Assembly: GCA_033065855.1 (NCBI GenBank)
Contig: JAVXUO010001141.1
Span: forward strand, 124,001-188,000
Origin: Escallonia rubra
Lineage: Eukaryota > Streptophyta > Magnoliopsida > Escalloniales > Escalloniaceae
DNA: 64,000 nt
Direction: 5' to 3'
Below are positions 1 to 13,300 of the stretch, one piece after another; position 1 is the stretch's first letter, and each line of letters opens with the position of its first letter. A program made the translations under genes and the position numbers. Under the pieces are notes generated by a model. That model had not been told where the DNA came from, did no database searches, and worked only from the letters and a program-made list of their open reading frames with translations.

Positions 1-1043
1 TAGACAAACTGAGGGAAGGAAGAGAAAAAACTGAATTGGAGAGAACTTTTTAGGAAGAGTTTGGAAGGATTAGATAAGACCCAAGGTCGTTGATTTTACT
101 ATTACTCGCTCTCAAGTGTTAATGATTGCAGTTAGCTTGATTTCATGGCTGCATTTCAGTCATCCTATCAGCATGGAAAACTCAAACCTAGTTAACGCAA
201 AACTATTCCCTGATCCTACAAAGGGTTTTTTAATGACGACATTAATGACGTCCTAGAAATCAGCTTGATTGGTTGTCCGTGAATTCGCAACTTTACATCT
301 GATCTTTGGGCCGTCATTGGATTGGCCCTTCCAAATCTAAGAGCCTCTAATGTAAAATCCTCTATGTGGGGTGTCACATCTGATCTTCTACCTCTAGAAA
401 GAGTGCTTGATAAATTAGTTCAAAACCTAGCTAGAGAGGGAAAAAAAAGTTATGGTTCTACTCGTTTCTTTCTTCTTCACTCGTCTTTTTTCTTTCTCTC
501 CACCTTCCACATAGGTATGTCAGGCAAACAGGTGTGGACGATCCCCCTTATTCACAGTAACGTCGGATGTTGGAAGTATATTGTAGGAATATTTAAGGCC
601 AGTTGAAGAACTCAAGTACTTCTAGTATTTGAATTCTCCAAGGCCTCCACATGTCAATTTGGTTGTTTGAGGGGATTTACTCCAAAAAGCGTTTCACTGC
701 ACGGTTTTACCTAACCTTACAACGATGCCACTATTTATATGTCGTCTTTTGATGTGATACATGTTTTTAATTACATGCAACTCCTGTCCTTTCTTTACAA
801 AAACCATACTTCAATGCCAGTATTTCTTTTTTTTCCCCCCTCTTTTGATGTTAATGCATGTTTTCAATCCAATGTTACTTCAGTTCTTTCTTCACAAATT
901 TTTCCGACATTTTGACGCCTATCTGGACTTAAACTTCTTTCTGAGTCCAAGTTTATTAAGGAAAGTATTGTTCACGCCTCATTCCTGCATTTGATTGAGA
1001 ACATATAACTACACACAGACACACGTGTATACATATATGCATA

Positions 1044-1074
<31 letters not shown>

Positions 1075-1160
1075 ACCTTGGTAAAAGGAAATGTTTGCGC
1101 TGTGATGCTGAGAATAAAGAATCATTACAATGATGTGTTAGTAATGATGTTGAACCAAAC
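1..1160 (-). other. KEG intron 12, partial
   Basis: No exon resembling the next HERC2-like repeat (expected motif GWRGQSRDS) is present here on the minus strand, so this intron extends beyond the left edge. It is AT-rich with T/C homopolymer runs and one GT microsatellite. Confidence 0.8.
1049..1074. repeat. (GT)n microsatellite
   Basis: About 13 uninterrupted GT dinucleotides inside KEG intron 12, next to CA-type steps at 1013-1035. Confidence 0.95.
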
Positions 1161-1394
1161 CTTGGCTCTTTGACATCTGGTTTAAGTTGGACATGCTGGC
1201 CCCTGTCTAATGGAATCACTTTTATAACTTCGTCCGCCAGTACTCGAGCTTCTCCAGAACAAAATGACACAAGAAGATTGTCCTTGTCTGGGACACTTTG
1301 CACAAAACCAACACTCTTGTGTTTTGCCCCTTGCCAACCATAGGTTGGAGTTGTAATACTGCGTTTAAACTTCACCCAATCTCCAACTTGATAT
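1161..1394 (-). CDS. KEG: KEG exon 12: first HERC2-like repeat
   Basis: Acceptor TTTCAG|A. It encodes YQVGDWVKFKRSITTPTYGW, then the segment with VGFVQSVPD, SFCSGEARVLADEV and VQLKPDVKEP. The donor is probably CCAAG|GTTTGG at 1161/1160; a competing site five bases on (end 1156) cannot be excluded because the next exon is outside the window. Confidence 0.9.
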
Positions 1395-4300
1395 CTGAAA
1401 CAGCATTTTACACGGATTCTAATACAACTGCAACAGAACCAAGTAGACACTAGACAGGAAAAACCGAAGACTTAGGAACACTAATAGATACACCATACAT
1501 AGTTTTTCACTCACATTGTAGGAAACAAATGAACTCCCTTACTCACAAGTGCCTCCATCAGATCTTCCGAAATCCATTCCCGTGGAAGGGCCTCTAAAAA
1601 GTCACGTAAAGTTTTACCACTGTAATCAATCATAGAAACATAAGAACGGAATTCAATGGCACAAATCTGGGAGCTCCGTTAGCACGCCACATAACCCTTG
1701 AAATTAAACATAAAGAATCCATGTTTTGTTGTTAACACTAGCCAAGCCATATGAAGAAGACATTTCATTAAGCATCAACTTGCCTGTGATTCCTGACTTC
1801 GACAGCAGCATCCTTATATCTAAGCATAACAATTATCCAATCAAGGTTTTCACGTATCATCTTTGCTGAATCAGCGGCAATATGGAAAGCATCGTCACCT
1901 TCATCATTCTGGTAATGATGAGTTAATAGCATTAAAATGAAAGTCAAACAAAGAAGGTATTTATAAAATGGAATTGAGAGATTACCAACGAAAGGAAACT
2001 TACAGTTTGACATATTATGTGTAAAATTATTTTGGATGCGCTAAAAAAGAAAGTAATTTCTTGAAAAGTAAAGAAAAGAGATTCACTCCAACAAAAAGTA
2101 CAGTTAGAACAAAAAGGCAAGGATACGCGACCAGTTTTAATTTGTACTTTCTCGGTGGAGTAGTAACCTCAGGCTAGATTTTTTTTCCTTTCTCTCTGTC
2201 ACTTTGAGAGGGAACTGGGGAGTGGATAAGTAGACTTGGAAGTTAACTTATATCACAATTCACGGTATTGTATAAAGTTAGTTGCAGGAAGTGGGGGAGA
2301 CGAGAGAGTTCGATGTCGATGAGTCTATGGTAGTACTGCTTTCCATAAATGAACTCCAATAATTTTATCTAAGATCTGCTATTATGTTTTATTTACTTCT
2401 TTTTATGAGGAAGCTCAAATACTCATTCCCATCCTACTGCATGAAAACTCTCGAGTTAAACCTGCAATGAAAAGGAATTGAGCAATTACACGAAAAACCA
2501 AATTATTGACAAATCTCGGGTCATCTCTACATCATCCTGCCTTCTAATTTGGATAAAAGCAATTTGCCATTGAACTCTGAAGTGAGGACCACAAGACCGG
2601 AAATCTAGATGAAAACCCAGGCTATAGGACAATTTTCTTGTCATTAACGTACAAAGAAACTGTTTTCTTTCCTTCCAATATCTTCTGAACTATTTCAACA
2701 CTTTGGCTTTCTTACTAGGCACATTTGGTTACTTTAACAGAATGGTATAAACATGTCCTATTCGACTTGGGCTGAAGTTTTCAATGACGAATAGTAAAGA
2801 GCACCATCCCTGATTTAATATCCTAATAAACCAACAATATGTGGAGAGGTAAAGGAAACTTGCAAATAGCTTAACGCAAATGGGGGACCAAATACAAGAC
2901 TTGAACCAAACAACTTACATAATAAGAGTTCCAAAACCAGGCTGACTTGCCAATGGTCCTAGAAGCTTAGGGCCCATCTAGATACCTATTTAAATTTCAG
3001 TTGCCATTCCCTTACTCTGACACAAGTTTTCACAATTCAGGAAACAAAAACAAGGAAACTGCTTATCGTTTATTTTCTAATTTCACTCTGACCATGCAAC
3101 AATTTGGCTGTTTTCTAGCAAGATTTTCAAATACCTGGTCGAATATTGTTTTCCGGAAACAGCTTCAAAAGCAGAAGAAGAAAATAGAAAATAAACCCCG
3201 AAATACTAACAGTAAACAAAAGGATACCAATATGGGGCTTAACTTGTTAGAGAATAGGACTAGCAATACAAATCACGCCCAAAGCCATATCAACGAGACA
3301 GATATGTAGACCCAAATGAGGCTGAATAAAATAAAAGGAAAATAAAGATCATAAACTTGTATGCCCAAAAAGCCACGTTCAGTAGGAACTAGATGGTTTT
3401 AGTCCTTCTAAATAGGAAACATTCTCGTTCTTAACAAAACATTTGCTACAGGATGCCTCTGGACAGAGATAAAAAGATTAAAACATCAAAAAATTTGGGG
3501 AGAGTCGAGGTGAGGTTCGATTAGAAGCTCTTTGGATGAAGGAGATTTACACTGCTGGCCAGGATCCAATAATATAGGGAGTGCAACAGGTGATCAGGTG
3601 CAAAAAACAAGGGACAATGACATCCAAGACCACATCGCCACATGCTAAAAAAGCCTTTACTAGGAACCCAAGGAGGACAGAGCTGATATAAAGACTATTT
3701 GAAGAATAAGAGTCGGTGCACTTAACAGCAACAAACATTACTGCAATACCCTAGAGCGTATCATATGCCATTAGTGGCAATTAAAGGTTTGGGCCCACAG
3801 ATATAATATTAAAGAAAGGTGTAGTTGACACTTAATGGGTGTTCAATTTGGGTTTACTATAATCTACTTTTATTGGTGGGCAGCCAGTAAACAAAATATA
3901 ATGCAGAAACCTGTAAGGATTGTATAACACGTAGTATAAAAGGAAGTTTTAAGGGGGAGACTAGTTTTGCAGCACAAAGAGAGGGGAAGAGGCTAGGGTT
4001 TCGAGAAAAAGGAAGAAGCAAAAGATTTGTGGTTAAGGTAATTGTTCTCGACTTTTTCGTTAAAATCCCGATTTTAGTTCTGCTACCTTTTTTATCGTAC
4101 TCTTGGAATTCAATTACGAAATTTTTGCAATAGTTTTCAGGGAATATTTTGTACCTTATATCAATTGTACTCTCTCTGGTAAGGTAACTAGATGCATAAA
4201 ACTATCAAAAATCAAAAGGGGGAAACTAGGGCTTTATCTAAAGGAACTTCGAGATGCATTAAGTAAAGGTACGCTCCAAATTATTTTCCGAATTTTTTAC

Positions 4301-7300
4301 TGCAGATTCACGATCTTAAGGCAAACAATACATCTTTTGCACTCTCGAAGATAACTATTTTTTGAAAGGCGAAACGGATTTTACTAGATAAAAGTATTTT
4401 TAGCGATGATTTTGTGGTTTTTGATTCTATAATTCCTATAAGGCTTGAGACTGAACCTAGATGCTTTTAGAAATATAAACATCAGTTTCTAAGAGATCAA
4501 AATCAGTTTAGTGGGTTCTTATATCTAGGTTGGGTTGATATAAGTTGGTAAGATAGGATTTGTTATGAGTAGATGAGTTGTTGTGTCTGCACGATTTGAG
4601 GCGAGAGAAAATGACATTCGTGTTGTTCCTTTTTGAACAATAACTTTCTTGATTGTTGAGTGCTTTGAACCTTAGTTGCAGGAAACTTCTAAACCTTTAA
4701 CTCTCTCGAAAACTCGCTTTTGCGATCCCAAGTTAGGAGCTCCATGTGATCTCGTCCCAAGCTAATATGGGAACTCGATCCCGTTAGCTGGATAGAGATG
4801 CATGGAATAAGTGAGAGAATACCTGAAAATCAAGTCATTTTCAACTCAATTCCTTGTTTCTCTCTTCCTTCAAGTCCTTAAAGCCTCCTTGTTTATTGTT
4901 GCTGGCTATGTAAACTATACTAAACAATTGAGTGAGAGAATACCTGAAAATCAAGCCATTTTCAACTCAATTCCTTGTTTCTCTCTTCCTTCAAGTCCTT
5001 AAAGCCTCCTTGTTTATTGTTGCTGGCTATGTAAACTATACTCAACAAATGATAATACTCTTTACACATTTATTTATTCAAGCCGCTCCCAACCTCAGAT
5101 TCTTCTTGGTGCTTATGCTCCCCCGCCCCTGTTCCCGTTCCCGCCCCCACCCCCGCTTTGTGCAACTAAGCTTTGAACTCTCATGTTTGTTTTGGACTCT
5201 TAGAAGAACTTTATTGTCTGTCAAGCGATGTTTGTTGCACTCCGACTGACTAATTTAGTACCCAAAAACTAAGATGGATTTGGTCGTATGGCTACGATTG
5301 TTTGGGCCGTAGACTATAATGAATTTGGCTTTTAGGCTACGATTGTTATTAATCATGTCATAGTTATCCATGTGATGTTTTGAGCTGTATGCATCGATTG
5401 CCAGTTTGTGATTGTGATGGCCTTTTTCAAAATATAAGATCATTCCTACTCAGCCTATATTGTTGTTCTCTGCCATCCGTTTATGTGGTGTTTCCCTTGC
5501 TAACATTTGAGCTCACCAACCCCCCCCCCCCCCCCCGCCGCGCTTTGTGCAACTAAGCTTTGAACTCTCATGTTCGTTTTGGACTCTTAGAAGAACTTTA
5601 TTGTCTGTCAAGCGATGTTTGTTGCACTCCGACTGACTGATTTAGTACCCAAAAACTAAGATGGATTTGGTCATATGGCTACGATTGTTTGGGCCGTAGA
5701 CTATAATGAATTTGGCTTTTAGGCTACGATTGTTATTAATCATGTCATAGTTATCCATGTGATGTTTTGAGTTGTACGCATCGATTGCCAGTTTGTGATT
5801 GTGATGGCCTTTTTCAAAATATAAGACCATTCCTACTCGGCCAATATTGTTGTTCTCTGCCATCCGTTTATGTGTTGTTTCCCTTGCTAACATTTGAGCT
5901 CACCAACCCCCCCCCCCCCCCAAAAAAACATAATAATAATAATAAGAAGAAACTATAGGGCTCAACATTTTGGGGCAAAGCATCGCGTCGACACGACACG
6001 GATATGTACCGGACACACCACGTTGCCAATTAGAGAGGCATCATTGCAAACCAGTCACCATGTATAATTAGGGTTGTATACGAACAGAGTTCGAGCCACA
6101 CGGGGGCGTGTTCAAACTCGTGTTTGTTAAGAGCCAGGTATGGATGTTTGAACTCGGTTCGAGTCGTCAACGCAATACTTGGGCTCGGCTCGTTTGTCAA
6201 GAAATGCAAACCGAAGCAAAGACCGGAGAAGAGACTGCCGCAAACGGATTTCTGTACCTTCAAAAAGATTGATAACTTGGAGAAGATCCCAGATCTGGTC
6301 TAAGGTGATGTTTTGTGTGTTTCTGTGAGACATGGAGAGGTGTGTTTGTATCTGTGGAGTGACTATGTATGTGTTTGTGACATGGAGGTGTACGCGTCTT
6401 TACGTGCAGGAGGTTTTGTGTGTGTGTGTGTGTGGAGGAGTGCATCTGTGCGTCTGTGTAGGAGTTGTGTGTGGGGACTATGTGAAGAAGTAGAGAGGGA
6501 AGGGGGGGGAAAAAGTGTGGCTAAGAGAATTAAGGGGGGATGTTAGGGTTTTCTAAATGGATTGCGAGAGGAGTTGGGTTGCACATTTGGGCTTTCTAGT
6601 TGCACACTATGTTTATGGCTTGGGCTACATGAAAGAACTTTTTGGGTTTGTTATTGGGTTTAAGTAAATTGAATTTAGGCTTAACATAGTAATTTATTAT
6701 GAAGTCGAGCAGTTCACAAACATATTCCTGAACACTTTGAGGTCTTCACTCGGCTCGTTCCGTTCATACATATTATATAAAAGAACATGAACGAGCTCTC
6801 AAGTGAACGAACCACGAGTTGTTCGTGAACCGCTCAGTTCATTTATAGCCCTATCAGTATAATGAAGGTCTGAGGAAGATGAAGGGAAGAGTCCAGATCT
6901 AGGTAGGGGGGAGAGAGAACCATGGATGATGGAAAATGAAGGAAGAAGAAGATGAAGAGTCTAGATGTGGGTAGGGCAGTGAGAAAAAGAGAACCTTCAT
7001 GTGTTTTCCTTATCTTTTCCACCACACAGCATGAAATCATCATTAGAGTACTTGCTACTTTTTTATATTGTCTATATCCACCTCTAAAATTTGTACTAAT
7101 CTTCTATAAAGTACTAGTTGGAATAAGTATTCAGGATATACGGGTCCCCGTGTCTGTGTCCAAAATAGGATCCGTCTCCAAAATCACAAATAGGCGAGTT
7201 TGACATCGGACACGCGTCTGATCCGAACACCGACACTAGTTCATGTGACATAGCCCCTAACACCCTTCTTCCTCACAAGCTGACAGAATTATAAGCTGGT

Positions 7301-10300
7301 TGTTCAATGAGGTTGTTTAATGGATGCTCAGGAGTCTCAACACTTTATTTACTTGCTTTTCTAGTATGATAGCTAGCTGGCTCATGGATATGTAGTTTCG
7401 GCTATGGAATTTTAATTTGGACTTATTGGTTGGATGTTTAATTAAGTTTCAATGGAAGAATATTTAGTTGCCGTATTACACCTTTTTAGGTTGTTTTATC
7501 GTGGTTTGTTGTGTGAATGGATAGTTGTTGGTGTGGCCGGGCCCTTGGCGTTCGGGGCATTACGGTTACTATGGCACAAGGATACATCAGGTTCCTATAC
7601 TGCAGTCATCGAATAAAACAAGTGTGGAGTTAGGGAGCAAGCATGTGGCCAATTGGCAGTGCACACAAGATTGTTATAATTTGCTGATCTTGGAGGCGCC
7701 ATTACAATATTTTGCACGCACTTATACACTCATGGAACTTGAGAACCCTTTAACCACATAGAGCATCTTATGCATTCACTATACTTGCGTACCATTTAAT
7801 CATAAATTTGAGAACATATTATACATTCGTTGAACTTGCTTACCCATTGACCATAAATTTGACAACATAAGAGATCAAAGGCTCCGGTAAGGTTAAGTAT
7901 GAAAACAGGGTTTGCTTCCTAAAATTACATAGATATTCCTTCAGGAACAGAGCATAGGAGACACTACCCTAAAGAAGGTATGAGACTTGCTCAGCGATTT
8001 TGCCAAAATTCTATCTCCCTCATTCTATTTCAATATCAGTGAAGCAACATTGAATTCATTGTGGACCAGAAACGGTGCGCCCACCAAATATGGTGTATAA
8101 CATTAGGTTTGTTCAGCAGGAAACATTAGACATACTGTAGAGCAGATCGTATGAAGAAGGTTTGGAGAATCTCTTCACTTTCAAGATTGAGATGTGGGGT
8201 GTGGGTGTGGAGCATTGCAAACAGCACCGGAAGAATTACTGGCCCTTTTTATCCTTTTAGTCTAACCCGCAATTCTATGAAATTCTAGTGGAATCTGACC
8301 ACTATCCTAATGTCTTCTTATGCCATGAAGCGATATGTTTAATTGATTCTTGTTTTCCACCTTCCACGTGCTTGCCTACCTACTACCTAGAATGTAGCTT
8401 TACGTGCAAGTCTCTGGGGATGCATTTGTCTAGCATGTCCTCTTTGCAATCCGTGGTGGGGAAGTCCAGCAAAGCTTTGGTAGATATGTGCTTTCGGGAC
8501 GAGGAAATTAGTCGGGATTTTGAGACAGGCTAGTGACAAGAAGGCATTGAACTCACATTACTTGTTTAAGGGAGATGAATTTCACAAAGGCATATCTTCT
8601 CTGTCTGTAATCAAAGGCAATTGCCTGTGGTGACATAGATGCTGAAATGTTACGCAGTGAGATTAAGATAGTCCCGTCCATTGTATCGGACCAAAGAAAA
8701 TTCCATCAACTACGGCGACGGCACCGGAACCCCCAATAATCGCACCAACCACAATCATCTGGTCTCATCACCATTATTAAGATCCAGTCCCGAAACTGAA
8801 TATATGAATCTGAATGCAATGAGAGAGACGGTGGTGGAAGTTGTCCTGTGGAAGTATTTCTGAGTACTCCAATTTGTAATAGTTTATGCTTGTCAACACG
8901 GTAACCAACAGGTTGGTGGTAGATGATTAAATAACTCGTAATTTTCAAACCCGATCATTTATTTTGAGAGGCTACTTGCGCTACGGAATGTGGCCATAGA
9001 ACTTTAATGGATGATGGAGTCTATGAACGACAGCTTAGAGATTCTTTTGCTGCTGCAGAGAAGATATGCATCAGGAGAGGAGAGAAAAGTTCTGAAGTGC
9101 AGTAGAAACTTTTGACAAATAGTAAGTTCTGACAAACAACGTAGTTTGAGTGTGTGCCGCGGGCTAGTTGTCTTTGGTGACACAGAATTCCTGTTTTCAC
9201 AAATACCAGAAACTAGAAAATACTATTCAAGCCTCGACTGCAAGACAAACAAATTTTGTTTTACAACGCACATGGACCCTAATGTAAAGAGTCATGCCAA
9301 AAGGAACTCAATATGACATGACCCATTAGACCGATTCCAATCCTCCCTAGTTTGAAAAGTAAAGCCCTTAAATAATCGAGTAAGTGAAGTAAAACATATA
9401 GGCTGCTTTAATAACAGCACAATCAACCACCCAACAAGCTCGCAAGCAATCTTACCAGGGTAATAATCTCAGATAAATATTTGATTAGCAACAATTATCC
9501 TCCAAGGAGAGTAACAGACCTGCAAATTACAATTAGCCCCAGCAGATAGAAGCAATCCAACACATGATTTTGCTCCTCTGGCCAAAGCCACGTGAAGAGG
9601 AATGGTATTATGTACATTCCTTACATTCACATCAACACCGGCATCGAGAATAATCTGTTGAAGCAAATCCCCAATGAGGTTTAGCTGAACATATTTAAAA
9701 AACAGAAATATGGTACATGCTAGAGCAGTAGCTCTATTACTTTCTGAAGTAAAAATTCTGCCTAAAGAAAACAAAACTTGGCTCCAACCAATATGCATTA
9801 TCACCCTTCTATACATTCGTAAAACAGCCAAAACAGAGAGAAGAGAGAAGGGGAAAAAAGAGCTTCCCTGGAGACTTCTTGCTCCAACCGTTTTACACCT
9901 TTAGAGCTAAAGCGTTGCGTTTATCCATTGGCACTTCCATGACATAATCCCAATTGCTAAATTATGCATAAAGATCCCATATCCCTATGGCCATCTTTCA
10001 TTCCTCCTATAAAACCCACAGCTCCTCACACCAAGAATTTCCAAAGAGGCAAGCCTCAAGTACTCTGCCATTGAGAAACACAACAGAAGTCCCAGGGTCT
10101 ACCCATCCGACTTGCACATGAAGCACCAGTTGATATAGACAACTGCCTTCTAGGTGAAGTGACTCATTTGAAGAGTAACCAGAATCAGCATCCTCTACAT
10201 GACTTTTCAAGGCAAGGGATGGGCTTCACTTGTAAAAAATAGAGCATCCAAAACAACAGCTGAATCTTACAATCGGAACATTTCTTCGAAAAGAATGTGT

Positions 10301-13300
10301 TCCACGACACCAGCAAAGATTCCTTACACCTCCCAATATGGAATAAGGGCTCCAGAAAAACTTCTAACTGCACAAAAGCTCTACAGAGAAAACCTGAAAA
10401 GAGCACAACAAACTCCATAATCAATGATTTCTAAGTGCCCCTTACGGAGTGGTATCTGAACTTTCCTCCCTTGGGCATGGGTCACTCCAACTTCTTCAAA
10501 GCGTTCCACCACCGACCCAAAAAGCCTTATCCTTAAGGACGGACCACCCCTTCCCCCCCCCCCCGGGACTATAAACCCCCCACACTACTTCACTCATGGA
10601 GTAACTTCAAATTCTTAACGTTGAATACCTCTCATTAGAGTAACTGAACTCCAGGACACTTGGATGCAAAACCAATTGCAAATAGCAAACTTGGCAAATG
10701 GTAAATGAGACATCCTCTCGCCCCCAAATCCACATTCTCTAAAGTTAATCCCTATGTTTAGACCATAGTAGCAGGAAACTCCTCATATGGTGACTCTTCT
10801 CTCTTGGAAACTCACTTTTGCGATTCCAAGTTATGAGCTGATTGGTCTATATTAGTTTCTGATATACAGTTTGGTATACATCTACTGAAGTCTGAAGCAG
10901 TCCACAATTTATGAGGGAGACTACCAAAATACTTGAAAGAAGCTCCTTAAGAACTTCTTTAACCGTAGTGCACCGTTGCCTCTCCCAAATTTGATGGCCA
11001 AAACTACTTCCCCTTTCTGTTCTCCACACAGTAACTGGACAACGACCGTCAGAAAAAAATGTCCGATCACGTTTCCAGCAGAAAAGTTAAAACTAGCCTG
11101 CATCACAAGAATTTTGCCCAATCCGCCAACCTACATCCTCCAACTTCTCAAATAGCATCTCAGGTCTTCTGTTTTAGATTTCCCGCTTACACAGAGTACT
11201 AGCCTTCACCTTTAAGCAAGACATTCATTACCTTTGGTTCATCTTGGTCATGAACCCCCTCATATACTAATCTTCCATCTTTAAACACCTTGGTCACCTT
11301 TCCCCCTGACACAAACACCCCTGTTAGCACCATTTATGGTCGTGTTAATTTTAAGCCTCCGAATTTTCCCATCTTTTTTTCTTTCTTTTCCCAAGCCTAT
11401 TGTCTTCCCTTCCATCCGGCATGTCCTTAGTTTTTCTGAGTAATAGTAGCAACTTTAGTACTTTAAAATATTCCTCTGGTACGCATCACAGACAGGCAGA
11501 ACAGTTTGCCAAACTCCTTCCCTCGGCTTTTTCAACAATGGATAGGCCTCCCTCCCTCCCTCTCTCTCCAACCAGAAGGAAGCTAGTGGCTGCTTAAAAA
11601 TCCAACACAATGTTCAATAAATTGTTGTCTTCCTCATCCCCACGCTAATAAGCGCCCAATTCCTATCAGAGATTTCTCTATCTGGCACCTCAGACAAGTC
11701 TAAGAAGGCATGTTGACCCCAACTAGTTGATAGTCGACTGAGCAGCCTACAGAACAACTTCATCACAGCAATCTAGGTCATAAGCCAAACTCTAACAGAG
11801 ATTTCACCTCTAAACCGGAACAGGACAACACCCACTCCATGATAGCGCGTCTTATCATCATTGATCACCTCAGTTAAGAGGATATCATCTCCACTATTTG
11901 CACAACCCACAACTTTAATGCTCCCAGCTTCCTCCACACACTTGTTGACCACCTTGACCTCTCTTATCAGGCTCAACGAACCTAATTATCATCCTCCCAA
12001 ATCAATAATGCGATACGGAGATGATTGACTTAAGTACCAGCTCAAACACCAGCTTATCTAGAATCCTAACCACCCAGCTAGAGAGCAATTCAAAAACGGT
12101 TACTCAAGGTAGCGTGCCAAGTGCTGATATCCACTCTAAATGCAATTCATATCTAATTTGCCTACCTTGTAAGTATTGGCTTACCTTGACCAGCTCCACG
12201 TCGTTAGCCATAGCAGCGGTATGCAAAGCTGTTTGTCCGTGCTGGGTGTCTTGGGCAGTAGCATCAGCTCCAGCAGCAAGCAGTATCCTTACCAATTCTC
12301 TCCCGTCTGCAAGTGAAAAAAAAGTACTTAAGAAGCATGCAAACGAAGTTAAAAATAAAGGAAAGAAATCTTACTGCAACAAGCAAATTCAGGCCTTACC
12401 AGCTTCATGATTTTTCTTTAAAGCAGCTGCCATACATAAAGCAGTCCCACACGGGCTCGACAGATCAATAGCATAATCAATCTCTGCCCTCGATTCAAGC
12501 TCTAACCACCTCTTCACAACAGCAACATTCCATGTTGCTACGCATAAGTGCAGAGGTCTGCAACATGAAAAGACAAAAGAAATGTGATGCAAGAAAGCAA
12601 TTGATTAAATAACCAAAATCTGAAAACATTGCGTGTCCAGACATAACAACATCAGCTAGGCAAGAGAATCAGGAATCAAAATTTTCTCTTTTTAAGTCCT
12701 TTTGATAAAGATGTGTACAAGATATTCTCTCAAAACCCCTTCCTATTGTTAGCACGATCCTTATGCCAACACCTTTGTAACTAAACTAATCAAAGGAGCA
12801 TGTGTATCAGCCTCTACAAGCCAAGGAGCACGCTTTTTCTGACAATGTGCATTAGCCAATAGAACTGCAGACCAAATGGAATACAGACAGCTCGGGAAAC
12901 AATTTGATGGACTTGGATATGGGTGCGGATACCCAAACACATGATTTTTTAAATAGAGCAGGATGCAGATATGGCAGGAATACGTCGAATATTACATATT
13001 TTTGTATGAATTTTTGAACAGAAATATGGATCTATTGAGTTATGAAAAAGTGCATAAAAGATAAGTGACAAAACTCAACAATCTAACATGAACTATGCAT
13101 GACCATATATAGCATAATAGAAATAAGTCAAGTAGCTCAAAATTTTTAAAAGTAGCAAAGTTTAAGACCATAAATGCATCATATCATCAAACGAAATGAA
13201 GCTGTACGTGTTTTCCTATTGCATTCTTCTGTTGCCTTGTTTTTAGTTGTAAGTGCGTACCTAGAAAGTAGATATTTATGTTGACCTCCCAGAGACTTTT

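Larger units (their letters stand above)
1909..9519 (-). other. KEG intron 9 (7.6 kb)
   Basis: Contains two tandem duplications (4811-5052, 5155-5921), a hAT-like element (6069-6856), GTGTCGG-type terminal fragments on either side of it, and a + strand promoter-like block near 3930. The stretches 1990-3750 and 7260-9460 show nothing recognisable. Confidence 0.85.

Noticed and set aside
956-1450. 164-codon minus ORF as a complete gene
   Set aside because: It is KEG exon 12 read through into intron on both sides; splice sites at 1394 and 1161 define the real exon.
5255-5893. Two similar minus-strand ORFs suggesting a duplicated gene
   Set aside because: They arise from the 387-bp non-coding duplication in KEG intron 9.
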